Shown here: piece by piece, positions 22,353-33,367 of the stretch
How the letters are laid out: each line of letters opens with the position of its first letter
Position numbering within the stretch: the stretch's first letter is position 1
Assembly: GCA_947561395.2 (NCBI GenBank)
Contig: OX387193.1
Span: forward strand, 34,980,255 to 35,044,254
Length of the DNA stretch: 64,000 nt
DNA from: Buxus sempervirens
Taxonomy: Eukaryota; Streptophyta; Magnoliopsida; Buxales; Buxaceae
Reading direction: 5' to 3'
Position numbers and translations under genes: made by a program
The notes under the pieces: generated by a model
Databases searched by the model: none
Seen by the model: the letters and a program-made list of their open reading frames with translations, nothing else
Told to the model about the DNA's origin: nothing

Positions 22353-22598
22353 TGTCAAAGATAAGAATCCTATGCAAGAAGGAAAGACAACTACTGATTC
22401 TTAAAATCTCTCCTCCTCTCTCTACTTGGAAAGAATATATCATTCCTATTCATTGGGACTCTTGAAGGAATGTATATGACTGTTGTACAGAAGCTTACTG
22501 TGCACACAGCATTGTTTCTTTGTATAAATTTTGTAACTTCTATATTTAAGAAAACGGAATACTAATGAGAAGTATAATTCAAAGTAGCATTTTCTTTA
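22353..22598 (+). repeat. Copia 3' LTR
   Basis: It starts TGTCAAAGATAAG after the purine tract and ends CATTTTCTTTA. It pairs with the 5' LTR at 15488-15734. Confidence 0.92.
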
Positions 22599-23282
22599 AT
22601 TAGTATTGATGACAACAACTGGATCCCTAACCACAAAGGCTCCATTCCATTAGCTCCCTTGTTGACAATTGGGAGTGACCTGTAACACCCCGAATCCAAG
22701 TTACGTAATAAAACCGTAACTCGTTTACGAAGGTTAATTTTTCACACAGGATCACTATATTAGAGTGAAAGAAAACATGAAATAAACATATACCATAAAA
22801 TTAGAGTCAACTAAAACCCAACACAATATAGAATAACATATCTCTAATCTGAAACTCACATGCTCCAAGTATCTACCCTTTTGTATCATCCTCTCCAAGA
22901 GCAGCTGAAAACAAAACAAAACAAAATGGAATGAGATACGAATATCCCAGTAAGCAGCACATGCATGCTCAAATACATTTTTCATAGTTATAAAACACGG
23001 ATCGGATATAAAGCATGTAACAGTGGTGATAACTCGATTAATCCGAATAATCCCACAATATTCCAGCAATCAAATACAATATAACTCATATAATCCAGCA
23101 TATAAGTTAAATCCATAACATCAATATCAAATCATGCGAATAATCATGAAACCCAATATAACCATGTAACCACATGTCGATGAAACAAATTTTTCAAAAC
23201 AACACAGTAGATATAACTCAAATCAAAACAAATGTCAACATCGATAAAGCCACTTCATGATCAAGTCCATGCCTCCATGTGT

Positions 23283-23374
23283 ATATCCGGCCTACTCAGG
23301 GTTTCGGATATTGAAATGACGGCCTACTCTAGGTTTCGTCATCCAATGCCGGTCTACTCCGGGTTTCGGCATTG
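23283..23374 (-). repeat. Hairpin array with constant loop (array A of this LTR)
   Basis: Three hairpins have 15-nt loops of the form GCCTACTCAGGGTTT and different stems: ATATCCG (23283-23311), ATGACG (23316-23342) and CAATGCCG (23344-23374). A fourth, degraded unit follows at about 23380-23400. Confidence 0.9.
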
Positions 23375-23589
23375 ACAACACCGGACTTCTCATAGTATTG
23401 ATGCTGCTCTACAATGGCGGTGGAGATACAAATACCAATAACCACATACAATAATAAACAAGTACCGATAAACTAGCTGACAAAACATCTTGTGTCAAAT
23501 CAAGGCTTAACATAGGCCAATGTCATGTAATTTGTTTAGACTAAGTAATCAACATGCCAGAGTGACATCCACACCTCCATGTACACAGT

Positions 23590-23707
23590 TCCGGCCTACT
23601 TAGGGTTTCGGATACTCTGAAATGATGGCCTACTCAGGGTTTCGTCATCCAATGCTGGCATATTTCGGGTTTTGGCATTGACAACCCGACTTACTCAAGG
23701 TTTCGGG
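23590..23707 (-). repeat. Hairpin array with constant loop (array B of this LTR)
   Basis: Four hairpins with 15-nt loops: stems TCCG (23590-23612), ATGATG/CGTCAT, CAATGC (inner pairs lost) and CCCG (23685-23707). The slot order matches array A. Confidence 0.88.
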
Positions 23708-25979
23708 CTGCTCTACACCGGTCGTGGCAACACTCATGGCCATGGCATTACACCAATGAAACAAAAACATCACATTACTAAGCTTAGACATGGATCCAAG
23801 ACAAGCTAGACCAGAAAATAAAATCAAATCCCCAATTTAAACCAAGATGTAACTCAGCATGTAATCCAACGTGTAAAGCACATATAGCCCAATGTGATCA
23901 ATACATAACATGGGTCACTCAGGACCGACCCACTCCATCATGGAGTTTCCAAGGTACCTTCTCAAGTAAATTCACAATAACAAAACAATATGCATTTCCA
24001 AAGTCGACTTCCGATATTAAACAACATTCAAGTAAAGCATTCATGAAATAATCCATGCATTCAAATCTGTCCCAAATAATTAAAGCATGCAAAATCCGTC
24101 CAAAACCAAATAGTATTTCAAATCTGCAGTTTTAGAGATTAAACACATTATATAGAAACCCAAAACTGGCATAGGAACTTCGATTAAGCTTAATCAGAAA
24201 TCAATTTCATAGATTGCTAATTTCATTGACTTATATCCATTCCACATCTACTTAATTTCTATCATTATATTTATATTGTAGGTAACCTTCAACTAGAAAC
24301 CAATACAGATTAATTGTAACACTTATTTAACTCTAATTGGATGTGATTTGGAAGTAAAAACCATGAAAACCCCCTTAGAATTAAATAACCGCACTTAACT
24401 GTCCAAAATGGAGTTGGTCACTTGGGCGACCTACCTGGTCGCCTGGGCGACCTCACAAATTTTCCACAGTCCCGTGGGCGACTGTCTGAGCGGTCATTTA
24501 ACTCTACTTTCTGGCAATTTCGAAAGTCTCTGTAAATTCAAAATCATAACCTCTGACCAATAGTTCATCACCTACAACACTTCAATTCTCATCTCTGATC
24601 ATCTAAGATCATAATCAACTACTTTTGAATTTAATCGGAACACAACAGCAAACAAATCACGGAAAATCAAATTCAAACACATGAACCTTCAATTTCTCTT
24701 TTACTCAGATTATACACTGATCAAACTGAATTTCATATGCAATTCGGTAAAACGAGGGTGCTACTTACCTGTAAGAAGTCAACAACAATTCAATCTCGAT
24801 ACCTTGTGATTCCAGGAGCTCCTAATCTATAGATCTAAACCGATCCCACCAAAACAACCTTAATTTGATCGAGCTCTCTGTGCGCACCCGATTTCGGTCG
24901 CACGACGAGGCGCACGCAAAACGATGCGTGCCTCGGGATTTGTTTGGAGTCGCCACTACCTGATGGGGTGCAGGCAAACACCGGGGTGCCTAAGTTCTTC
25001 TACTAAGGCTTGGTCTGCGGCTTGAGATTCTAAGTAGGGGCTCGGTTGCGGTCTGGGGAAGTCCGTAGACACCCCAGTCCACCCCGTCAAGTGACGGGTC
25101 CCATAGGTTTCCTTGGTTTGAGTCAACTTTGGTCTCACCTGATTCCTAATCCGATATGCAATTTGGTTAAGTCTGGCGGGACCACCTGAGTGGTGTGGGT
25201 CCCTTTAGTTGCTTTTATCTTGATTACTTAGGTGATCTGAGTCTGGTTGGGTGGGCCCCTTTGGAAGGCCCACGGTACCCTTGGTGGGCTTAGTCAAGCC
25301 CGTGTACCCTTGTGGACCTCAGTCTAGCCTGAGAGGTCTTTTGGGCTTTGGTTAGTTCAATTGATTTTACTTTAAGTTCACATTTGAAGATTAAGTGTTT
25401 TTCATGCACAAGTGGGCCGGACCGGTTTGTGGGCCCCTAAGGTGGGCCCACATGGTGTCCAAGTATTTTTTTTATTGGATTTATCTTTTGAATTTTGCCA
25501 AAGTGATTTGGACACTGGGCTTGGGGCCCGCAGTCCAAATCTGGGCTTGTAAGCCCAAGTTACCGGAAGTTAGGGTTTGTACCCTTCCTTGGTTCGGTTG
25601 GTGGGCTTTGGCGGGCCTGGTAGGCCTTTGCCCTTGGTCTCGGCCAAACCACGCAATTCATGCATCAATTTCACATAACAAGGCTCGGGTGGGCCGCATT
25701 GGGTTTGGCCCGCCCGGTTCAAATTGTTCATTTTACTTAAGTTATTTTAATGGCATGCTTTGGTGTTTATTGGGCTTGGTGGGCCCCGTTGGAAGGCCCA
25801 CTGGAAGTCAAGTTGGACCGAGAGTCCAAGTCCCATGTCGGGTTTCCGGGTGACCCAGAAACCCTTTTGGTTTATCCGGTTTGGTTCGGAAATATCATTC
25901 ACATTTAGCAATAATCACAGAAAAAAACACAAAATAGACACTCTGTCAGAAAAAAACTGGCTCATTGTGCTGGGTCCAA

Positions 25980-26109
25980 GGGGAGGTACCCGGGGGCCCT
26001 GTGGGCGAAGCGGAGCCCACGGGGTGGGGTACCTCCCCGTACCAAGGTACGAGTTGGATGCGCAACGAACAAAGGGGGGGGGGGGGGGGTGCGGGGGGCG
26101 AAGCCCCCC
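25980..26109. repeat. GC-rich hairpin pair with poly-G run
   Basis: Arms GGGGAGGTACC (25980-25990) and GGTACCTCCCC (26028-26038) enclose a second stem GTGGGC (26001-26006) / GCCCAC (26015-26020). A further hairpin GGGGGGC-GAA-GCCCCCC is at 26093-26109, right after a 16-G run at 26074-26089. Confidence 0.88.
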
Positions 26110-26267
26110 ACGGTACAGTAAAGGGCATATTTGGAATTTTTCAAAAATATATTAATTTGGCATGTTTTAGGGGTTGGCGCCGACCTCAGGTAGTAGGCGC
26201 GAGGTCGGCGCGAAATGGGCGGACCGAAAACAGCAAAAAAAACACAAAAAATGAAGTGGGCGCGGGG

Positions 26268-26345
26268 TTCGCGCGAGCCTCGCGCGAAGGGTACGCGCGA
26301 GCTTCGCGCGAGATTCGCGCGAGCTTCGCGCGAGCTTCGCGCGAA
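26268..26345. repeat. GCGCGAGCTTC minisatellite
   Basis: Five to six units of about 12-14 bp built from TTCGCGCGAGC, each palindromic at CGCGCG. Very CpG-rich in an AT-rich window. Confidence 0.9.
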
Positions 26346-26924
26346 CTCAGCGGACACTCGATGCTCTCGGTTTTCTTTTAAACTCCATTTTCGACTGGTT
26401 TTAAGCCCTGTAACTGGTTTCTGGGGATCCTTAGAACCCCAGCAAACCTCTAAACACAGATGGAAATTAACCTAACCTAACACATCCTCCCACTCATCAC
26501 TTAAATCTCTCTGGAAACTTACAAATCCGAAACAAAATATTAACAGAACATGAATAAACTTCCAGGATCAAAACCCTAGCTAACAGAACATGATTATGAA
26601 GAAGGGAACAGGGGGTTTTATGGGGTTACAACAACAGGGATGGAGAACTCATGGGGGAACATGCTCCCCCTTCGAATCAAGCAAACAATGACAAACCAGA
26701 TGTTAGAGATGCATGGGAAGCTTGATTTATATATGTTGAACAAAAGAAAATGGAGAGCTCACCTTGGTTCTAGGTCTCTGTAGAGTAGGCCGGAGGGTCC
26801 CTTGGAGCCAACGAGCAGCTGCCGGAGCACCAACAACAAGATCCTCTTCGGGTTTGATGAGGAAGAAGAGGAAGGGAGGGAAGGAGTGTGTCTGGTCTTT
26901 TCTTAAAAATTCCGAACCCAGAAA

Positions 26925-27085
26925 ATGCCCAACCCAAGAAAAAATCTCCAACCAAAATTTTTCCAACCTCAAAACAGCCAACCCCCAAGAAATGCCGAAC
27001 CCAAGAAAAAATCCCCAACCAAAATTTTTCCAACCTCGAAATCAGCCAACCCCCAAAAAAAATGCCGAACCCCAAAAAAATCCGA
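26925..27085. repeat. 66-bp tandem repeat in LTR
   Basis: Two and a half units start AATGCC.AACCCAAGAAA and share CCAACCAAAATTTTTCCAAC. Unit starts are about 26926 and 26992. It makes Pro/Asn/Lys-rich spurious frames. Confidence 0.88.
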
Positions 27086-28314
27086 CCCCCACAGTTGAAG
27101 ACTCTCGCGGCTTATATAGGCAAGGGAAATGGGGTGCCGCTCACCTTGGCGCCCAGCACAAGGTGAGCGCATGTCGCTCGCCACGTTTGCGCGAGTGGCA
27201 TAATTATTACAAAACAATAAATGCCGCCGCTCGTTTGTCTTAAAAATCTGAAAATTAGGATATGGTCCCTGGGATATTTAGGTTTAATATTATTTTATTC
27301 AGATATTTTCAGATACTTTTAGATTGGTCCCTGGGATATTTTGAATGTTTGGATATTTACGGATTTGATCCCCGAGATATTTTTCTGCGCAACTCGCCAC
27401 GTGTGCAGCTTTTTGCCACGTGCGCACTTCGCCGGTTTTGCTGCTCGGAAACTTCGCCAGCTCATATTTTCTTCACCCGGGCTCCGATCTAGGCAAACTC
27501 AGTGGCGTTAGAATCGTATCGGAGCCCTCTATCCGATGACCTAGGGGTAGGCCTCCGGATCGGATTTTGGCAGAAAGTCAACTTTTGGCTTCGCCAAAGT
27601 TTGACTGCCCGCAGAACCTTCATCCGGACTCCGATTCCTGCAAACTCAGTTGCGTTGGAACCGTGTCGGGATTCTATATCCAATGATATAAAGCAAGGTG
27701 GCCAAATATCACTTAATCAAAAAGTCAACTTTTTGTCCCCTCGGGGTTTGACTTTTTGCCAGGGTTTTCATTTTCAGCAATTCCAGGGGTGAAAAAATAA
27801 GGTGCTTACACTCTCTACTGTTTACTGTTTCTGGAATCAATTCCCTTTCTACTCTTCAAAACACTTACAGCCGATTGAGATGTTCCTCTGATCTCTTCCT
27901 CGAGATCTGCCAATCAGGTCTCTCTATTTCTTCCTCTTTAGTCTCTCGTTGCCTTCCTCAATTCCCGAAATTTCCAAGTTTAACCAAATGAACCAACTCT
28001 ACCAAAATAACCTCTATTTATAACTGCCGCCCAAACTCACCTCCTTTAAACTCCCTGATTCCATACAATGCCACTTCAGCACCCTTTCTATACATTCAAG
28101 ACTAAACTTATAAATAAAATATTTAAATAATTTACTCAGCAATAATTATGAACTTAATTTAATCACTTACCTCATTTAAGTAGTTCATCCTTTATTTTCT
28201 GAATTTACTTAAATATCCGCAAATTCCTTTTTCCTGAAAATTCCACAAATAATAATAATTAATATTACCAAAATAAATTCCCAATTCATTAATAAAAAAA
28301 TATGGGGTTTTACA

Positions 28315-28835
28315 CGATCCCAATTAAAGATGCTCAACTTATGAATACAAGAAAAGAATGGAACATTGAAATTATTAACTCTTTGGCCTCCTGATGTCAT
28401 GGATAAAATCTCATTTACACCTATATACAAAATGAGCATAAAGGGTGACATCATATAGAGAGGCACTACAAAAGGTGAGTTCTCGATGGCAAGAATCAGA
28501 TCCAAACAAAAATTGGTTGAGGTTATGGCATCTCCCTTGTTTAAAGAAGATAATGTTTTTCATATGGAAGTGCATACATGATGGCATCACTACAAATGAG
28601 CTTTTAAAAAGAAGAATAGGTGCCAGAGAGGAAGCTTGTATTTTCTATAATGACATACAAGAGAGTTGCAAACACATGTTCTTCAAATGCCCATTTATAA
28701 AGGCAGTATGATATGCATGTACAAGTGGTTACATTGATAGAGTGAAAGCTGCCAACAACATCAAAGAATGGTTCTTTGCAAGAATAAAAGAAGACGGCAC
28801 CAAAACAGTAAAAAAGGAAAGCCAACTATGGCAAC
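28315..28835 (+). pseudogene. LINE ORF2 C-terminal remnant (zf-RVT)
   Basis: This continues the split LINE after the Tekay-type LTR. It reads IPIKDAQLMNTRKEWNIEII near its start and, at 28,445-28,711, NWLRLWHLPCLKKIMFFIWK, TTNELLKRR and CIFYNDIQESCKHMFFKCPF, which is the zf-RVT finger (C-x2-x-D...H-x4-C with the second Cys replaced). A short piece of the same LINE, IDDNNWIPNHKGSIPLAPLL, is isolated at 22,604-22,675 between the copia and the LTR. The protein is broken by stops. Confidence 0.83.
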
Positions 28836-28839
28836 AACC

Positions 28840-30817
28840 TAAGTTAGCTAGAGTGCCTAGGCGCCCTGTACTGGGCGACTTAAACATAAAATTCCAGATT
28901 TTTATAATGTGATTCCTAATTCAACATTAAATGATTTTTAATGGATTTTATCAATTAAATTAGATGATTTGAGATGAATTTAACTGCTCAAATAACCCGT
29001 TTCCTATATAAACAAATTGAGGATTTATTTTAGGTTTGACAGTTGCCTGACTTAAAAATAAACAGGAATTATGAATTTTAAACTTCAAACTTATTTGACT
29101 GAGACTTTCACTTAGAAAAATATGTTTAAAACATAATGAATTCTGAACTTCACTAGAAAAACCTCACACCAGGAACCACCTTATAGATTCAATCTTGGAG
29201 AAAGAACCCTATATGCCTTTAGGCTTTATTATTTAATTAAAATTGGCTTACTCTAATTTCTCTCTACCGAATAGTAGGTACCTTATTACTTTATGTGACT
29301 ACCTCTAAACTTTAAATAACCTTTAAATTACTTTAATCGATCTCACCACTACCTTTAACCACATAAGTCTTCTATTACCATAATAATCACATAACTAGAC
29401 CCTGTCATTATGAGTACACACTAATGAACTAATTTTGGAACAAGACATTGGATTACCGATTGAACATGAACAAACTATGATTATAAACAATATTGAAATG
29501 TGGATGATTTGTACAATGGCTTGGTGGCCAGTTTTATTGATAACCTGTTGGTGGCAGAGATTATTACCCGCTTGGTGGTGGAGACCCTTACCCGCTTGGT
29601 GGCAAAGAACCTTACCAGCTTGGTAGTGGAGACCCTTACCTGCTTGGTGGCGGAGACATTACCTCCTGTGGAACAGACTTATTACCTCATGTGGGGGAGA
29701 TGTAGTTCTGAGGGGATTGTATCCTACAGAAGAGATACCTCATGTGGGGGAGATGTGATTATATATGAGTTACCACTGGAAGGTGAGGAAGGTATCTCCT
29801 GTGGTAGAGGTAGATGCTATGTGTTCACAATTTGCGGTATAGTTATGCTATCTCATGCCGGGGGTACCTGTAGTCTGAGAGATGGGCATTCTCCTGCGGA
29901 GGAAGTGTCGATACTATGTGTTTACATTCTGTGGTAGAGGTATGCTAATACCTGAAGGTGGGCTTTTACTACTGATTATTTATGATTGTTCTCTGATTGA
30001 TGGATCGATTTAGCCGTGTTTGACAAGAATGGTTTAAATGAAATATTAACATGACATAATTGAACGGAATTGCTGTGGTTTGATTTGAATTGTTAAAATT
30101 GAAGATTAATGAAACATGAGTAAAATGTAGAATTGTTCTTAGGGAGACAGGTGATTATGATTTATAATGTAGAATTGAAATAAATTGGAAATGTAGAATT
30201 GAAATAAATTGGAAACCAGGTGATTATGATTTATAATATATTGTCCTTCTAATTGAAATGAAATTTACATGATAAACTTTCTTTAATTCGAGCATTAATT
30301 TAATGTTGGTTTGTATCGTGATTATTCATTTATATTGTCGACCATGATTACTCGTTTATTTTATTGAGCATGAAACTACTGTTATTTTCCATATATATAT
30401 AAACTGTTTTGGTTCATGCATAGTTTTACCTACTGAGATATTCGTATTTCACCCCTGCTTTTAAATGTTTTGTTTTCAGGTCATCTTAGAGAGGATGCCT
30501 CGGGTTAGACTAATAGTGGGTTTGCAAGCTAGAAAATCCAGAAGACAAGAGTAGGATATTTAAATAGATGTATTTATTTTTTTGGATTAATAATAGTGAT
30601 CTAGTGGAGTTTGAGTGTTAGTTAAATTGTAGTTGCCTTTCATTTGATTAATTGATGTAATAGAAAGATTCAGGTTCTAATGAATAATTTAAGCTTCCTA
30701 GCACTCTGATAAATCTTAGTTCTTTTATTTTCTATCTTTTGAGCTGATTGTAATGTACCACAAGTTAATGCCTTGATCCGAGTAAAAAAAAAAAAGACCC
30801 AGATTCAGGGCGTTACA
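28840..30817 (+). mobile_element. Partial Tekay-type LTR, opposite orientation
   Basis: The right end ATTCAGGGCGTTACA at 30817 is the LTR terminus of this family. The words TACTGAGATATTCGTATTTC, TTTGTTTTCAGGTCATCTTAGAGAGGATG and GGGCGAC also match positions in the 22681 and 54643 LTRs. The left part is missing or diverged, and it abuts LINE sequence near 28,840. Confidence 0.65.
29518..29690. repeat. About 30-bp tandem repeat
   Basis: Five units of the type CTTGGTGG.GGAGACCCTTACC, followed by CTCATGTGGGGGAGATGT twice (about 29,685 and 29,740). It occupies roughly the LTR position of the hairpin arrays in related LTRs. Confidence 0.8.
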
Positions 30818-30828
30818 TAGGGATAGCC

Positions 30829-32914
30829 TGTCAACACCCCATTTTTGCACCATGTAATTGCCCAAGATGCATATCTTGAATCGATATATATGTGGGCATG
30901 CAAATCAAGGTTTTATAGCGGACCCGTCTTTCTATTTTGCACCATGTAATTGCCCAAGATGCATATCTTGAACCGATATATATGTGGGCATGCAAATCAA
31001 GGTTTTATAGCGGACCCGTCTTTCTAAAATAACAAGCCTATAAGAAGGAAAATTCCTAGCTGACGCTAATGCACCAAACTGTGCTTAAATCGGACATCAA
31101 AAGGGGGGGGGGGGGGGGTTGGGAACGTCCAAGGAGGAGGGGAAGAAGTTGTTGAGAGGGGTGGGTGTCAGAGAAGAAGTGCAGTTCTTAGAAAAAGAAA
31201 AAACTTAGCACTCATAGGAGAGGACGGTTGCTAGAGAAAAGTATCAAAGATAGAAAGAGAAACCTTGAAGAACGCTCAAGCATCGTAGGGGAAGGAGACT
31301 GCTGTCCAAGCATCTGGGTTTTGCATCTGGTTCAATAGTAGAAACAACAGGTATTTCCCAGGTTTAAATGTTGTAAACAAAAGTGTCATTTCTTATTTTC
31401 AAATTTATTAAAGCATGCTTGCATGATTGTCTATGCGTTTTGAGTTGATTCTGAGATTAAGTTAAAAAATAATTCATGTAAAAACAGCAAAGATAGCTGT
31501 TGTTTTATGCTTGCACAGCCACATAACATGACATAATCGCATGTTTAGTCATGCTATCTTTAGTTCATTTCAATTCCTGGGTGTTGTAGCATGATAGGTT
31601 GGTGGTTAGGTGAAAGTAATGAAGAGTCAGAAATGCTAACTGTCAACGAATTCATAGAGCAAATGGTTGCTCTATTATTCTGAAATTTTTGAATAAACCA
31701 AATCAAGGTTGCTGTTGCTAGCATCTCCTTTAAAGCTTAATTAATTGTTTTGTTCTTTTAATACTTGCAAATCATAAAAGATTAGTCAGAAATAAATGAA
31801 GAAATTGAAATGCTGACAAGGGAATTAGATTAGAGAGTTCGACTATGCACAGTTGGAACCATGCATATTCGATCTCACAAGCCAGTTTTCTTTCTACTAT
31901 TCTTTTAATTGTTGATCAAATGAATAAGAAACAATAATTAAAAATTGGTGCTTCAGATCCGAAAATTGAGTGGACACAGCAAGATAACAGTCATGAAAAG
32001 TAAGAGAAAAAAAATAGAATATAAAAAAAGGGAGCCATGTGTTCGGCCATTGCTAAATAAGTCATAGTTAGTACTTTGTAGTTTTATTTTTTTTATTTAC
32101 TTTAGTTTGTAAATGTAGCATAAAAAATAATCATAATATTTTATGTTTGTTGTTTGGTTTCTTTCATTTTCCTACGTAGATTTATTTCATTTAGATCTCA
32201 TTTTTTTTTAAGATTTTTATTTGCATACGTGTCTAGCTTATTAGATTTTTTTTTGAAATGTAATGTAGTGGATTTGAATCTTGCAACCCTTGTATATATG
32301 AGAAAGATAAATTTAAAAAAAAGGCAAAAGGAAAAGAAGAATAAAAAATAATAAATAAATAAATACCTTTGAAGAGGCCGACCATATGGCTCTATGTTGG
32401 AATCTTTGATTTGGGTTTCTTTGTTTTATTTATTTTTGGTACATGTGCATTATGTTTTATTTTGTCTGAGATGTAGCATAGCAAATACCCATTCCTCAAA
32501 ACTCTTGTACACATGCGATGTAGCATAGCAAACCCCATTCTTCTAATGTTTGTATATATATGATCATAATTAAACAAAAAAAAGATAAAAAAATAAAAAA
32601 TAAAAAATTAAAGAAAATAATAAATTAGCCCCAAATATAGTCCAACTAATTTAAGGGAATCCATTTTGGTGGGGCAACCCAGGGTGTTCAAGGACTTCCC
32701 TGGGTTGTAATTGGGTCACTTATCTGGAATCATTGGTATAGACCAAAAATCAAATGGGTGACTACCTACACCCTTAAAACTCAATAGGAAGTGGTGACTC
32801 ATAAAAAATCGGATAAAATAAAAAGGAAATAAAAAGGGGTCAACGCGCTTAAACTATAACTGAACCAAAAGATGGTTCAAGCAGGCCGAGCCGCAAAAAA
32901 ATTGGGTGCGCACA
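30829..32914 (+). mobile_element. LTR of a Tat-like gypsy element
   Basis: It starts TGTCAACACCCCATTTTTGC and ends GGTGCGCACA, followed after 2 bp by a primer-site-like TAGCGCCTCCACTGGGGATC. The same end and leader occur inverted at 58740-59517. A 91-bp tandem duplication occupies 30,845-31,027 and a 16-G run is at 31103-31118. Confidence 0.8.
30845..31027. repeat. 91-bp tandem duplication in LTR
   Basis: Two nearly identical units begin TTTTGCACCATGTAATTGCC and end CGGACCCGTCTTTCTA, with one difference seen (GAATCGAT / GAACCGAT). Confidence 0.92.
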
Positions 32915-33367
32915 GCTAGCGCCTCCACTGGGGATCGAACCTAGAATCTCTGGTTTGATTGAACCTAGAATTGCTGGGGACTGATCCAACCCGGTATAAT
33001 TAGTTGGATTATAATGGGCTCACTCTTTGTACATGTGTACACACTTGCACATGCACGCACACTCTCATTGCACATGTGCACACACTTGCACATGCATGGA
33101 CACTTATATTGTACATGTCCACACATTTGCACTTGCACTTGCACATCCACCGTGGAATGTTAAATGATTGTTTATTTCATTTCATTATTTGTCCCTTTAT
33201 TTGTTCTTTATGATTGGGTTGAGACCAAAGGTTGATACCTTGATTGGGTTGCCACCATTGGGTTGAGACCATTGATTGGGTTGAGACCAAAGGGTTGATA
33301 CCTTAATTGGGTTGAGACGAAATTTTCTTTTACTGATTTGAAACTTCAAGAATTGATTTTTGTCTCA
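32915..33367 (+). mobile_element. Tat-like element leader: primer site and minisatellites, then junction
   Basis: After the primer site (about 32,917-32,936) come CTAGAATC.CTGG repeats, a CACACTTGCACATG minisatellite (about 33,030-33,140) and a GATTGGGTTGAGACC minisatellite (about 33,210-33,318). It then runs directly into the cut end of the Tekay integrase near 33,368. Confidence 0.7.

Larger units (their letters stand above)
15488..22598 (+). mobile_element. Ty1/copia LTR retrotransposon, both LTRs, nested in the LINE
   Basis: LTRs of 247 and 246 bp (15488-15734, 22353-22598) flank a gag-pol remnant. A 5-bp duplication ATTAG (15483-15487, 22599-22603) fixes the site. A primer site TGGTATCAGAGCC complementary to initiator tRNA-Met follows the left LTR at 15735, and a purine tract GAGGGAG lies just before the right LTR. 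Its RT is split by a solo LTR at 18716-21050. Confidence 0.95.
24879..27810 (-). mobile_element. Solo LTR, 2.9 kb, same family as 18716-21050
   Basis: It begins TGTGCGCACCCGA and ends AAGGTGCTTACA. An exact 5-bp duplication CTCTC (24874-24878, 27811-27815) flanks it. It shares GTGCCTCGGGA, GTCGCCACT.CCTGA and the GGTGC.TACA end with the solo LTR inside the copia element. A TATA-like CTTATATAGG at 27111-27120 suggests minus-strand sense. It contains hairpins, a GCGCGAGC array and a 66-bp tandem repeat. Confidence 0.93.
22681..28314 (-). mobile_element. Tekay/Del-type LTR, about 2.7 kb net, nested in the LINE
   Basis: It begins TGTAACACCCCGAATCC and ends ATGGGGTTTTACA. The same end types bound the LTR of the coding Tekay element (37605-45788) and the solo LTR at 54643-57407. 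It has no internal region. The flanks TGACC and CGATC match only in part, so I cannot prove a clean target-site duplication, but LINE coding resumes directly to its right. It is interrupted by another solo LTR at 24879-27810. Confidence 0.82.
13500..28835 (+). mobile_element. Decayed sense-strand LINE split by three insertions
   Basis: LINE coding fragments occur in order at 13,500-13,862, 14,526-15,482, 22,604-22,675 and 28,315-28,835. Between them lie a hAT MITE, a copia element and a Tekay-type LTR. Removing the first two, with one duplication copy each, rejoins the protein in frame at each junction. The 5' end (before RT) is missing, and I could not fix either outer border or a target-site duplication; the right side runs into another LTR fragment near 28,840. 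Confidence 0.85.

Noticed and set aside
23283..23707. CRISPR-like reading of the constant-core arrays
   Set aside because: The host is a plant, units are hairpins with variable stems and not repeats with unique spacers, and the arrays lie inside LTRs.
25395..26475. Overlapping 130-150 codon frames in the GC-rich LTR
   Set aside because: GC-rich repeat DNA lacks stops by composition; no domain is present.
26764..27243. 159-codon Pro/Lys-rich frame
   Set aside because: It is made by a 66-bp tandem repeat and poly-A stretches within a solo LTR.
22676..28319. 5-bp target-site duplication for the Tekay LTR at 22681
   Set aside because: TGACC and CGATC agree at only part of the positions; I do not claim a duplication.
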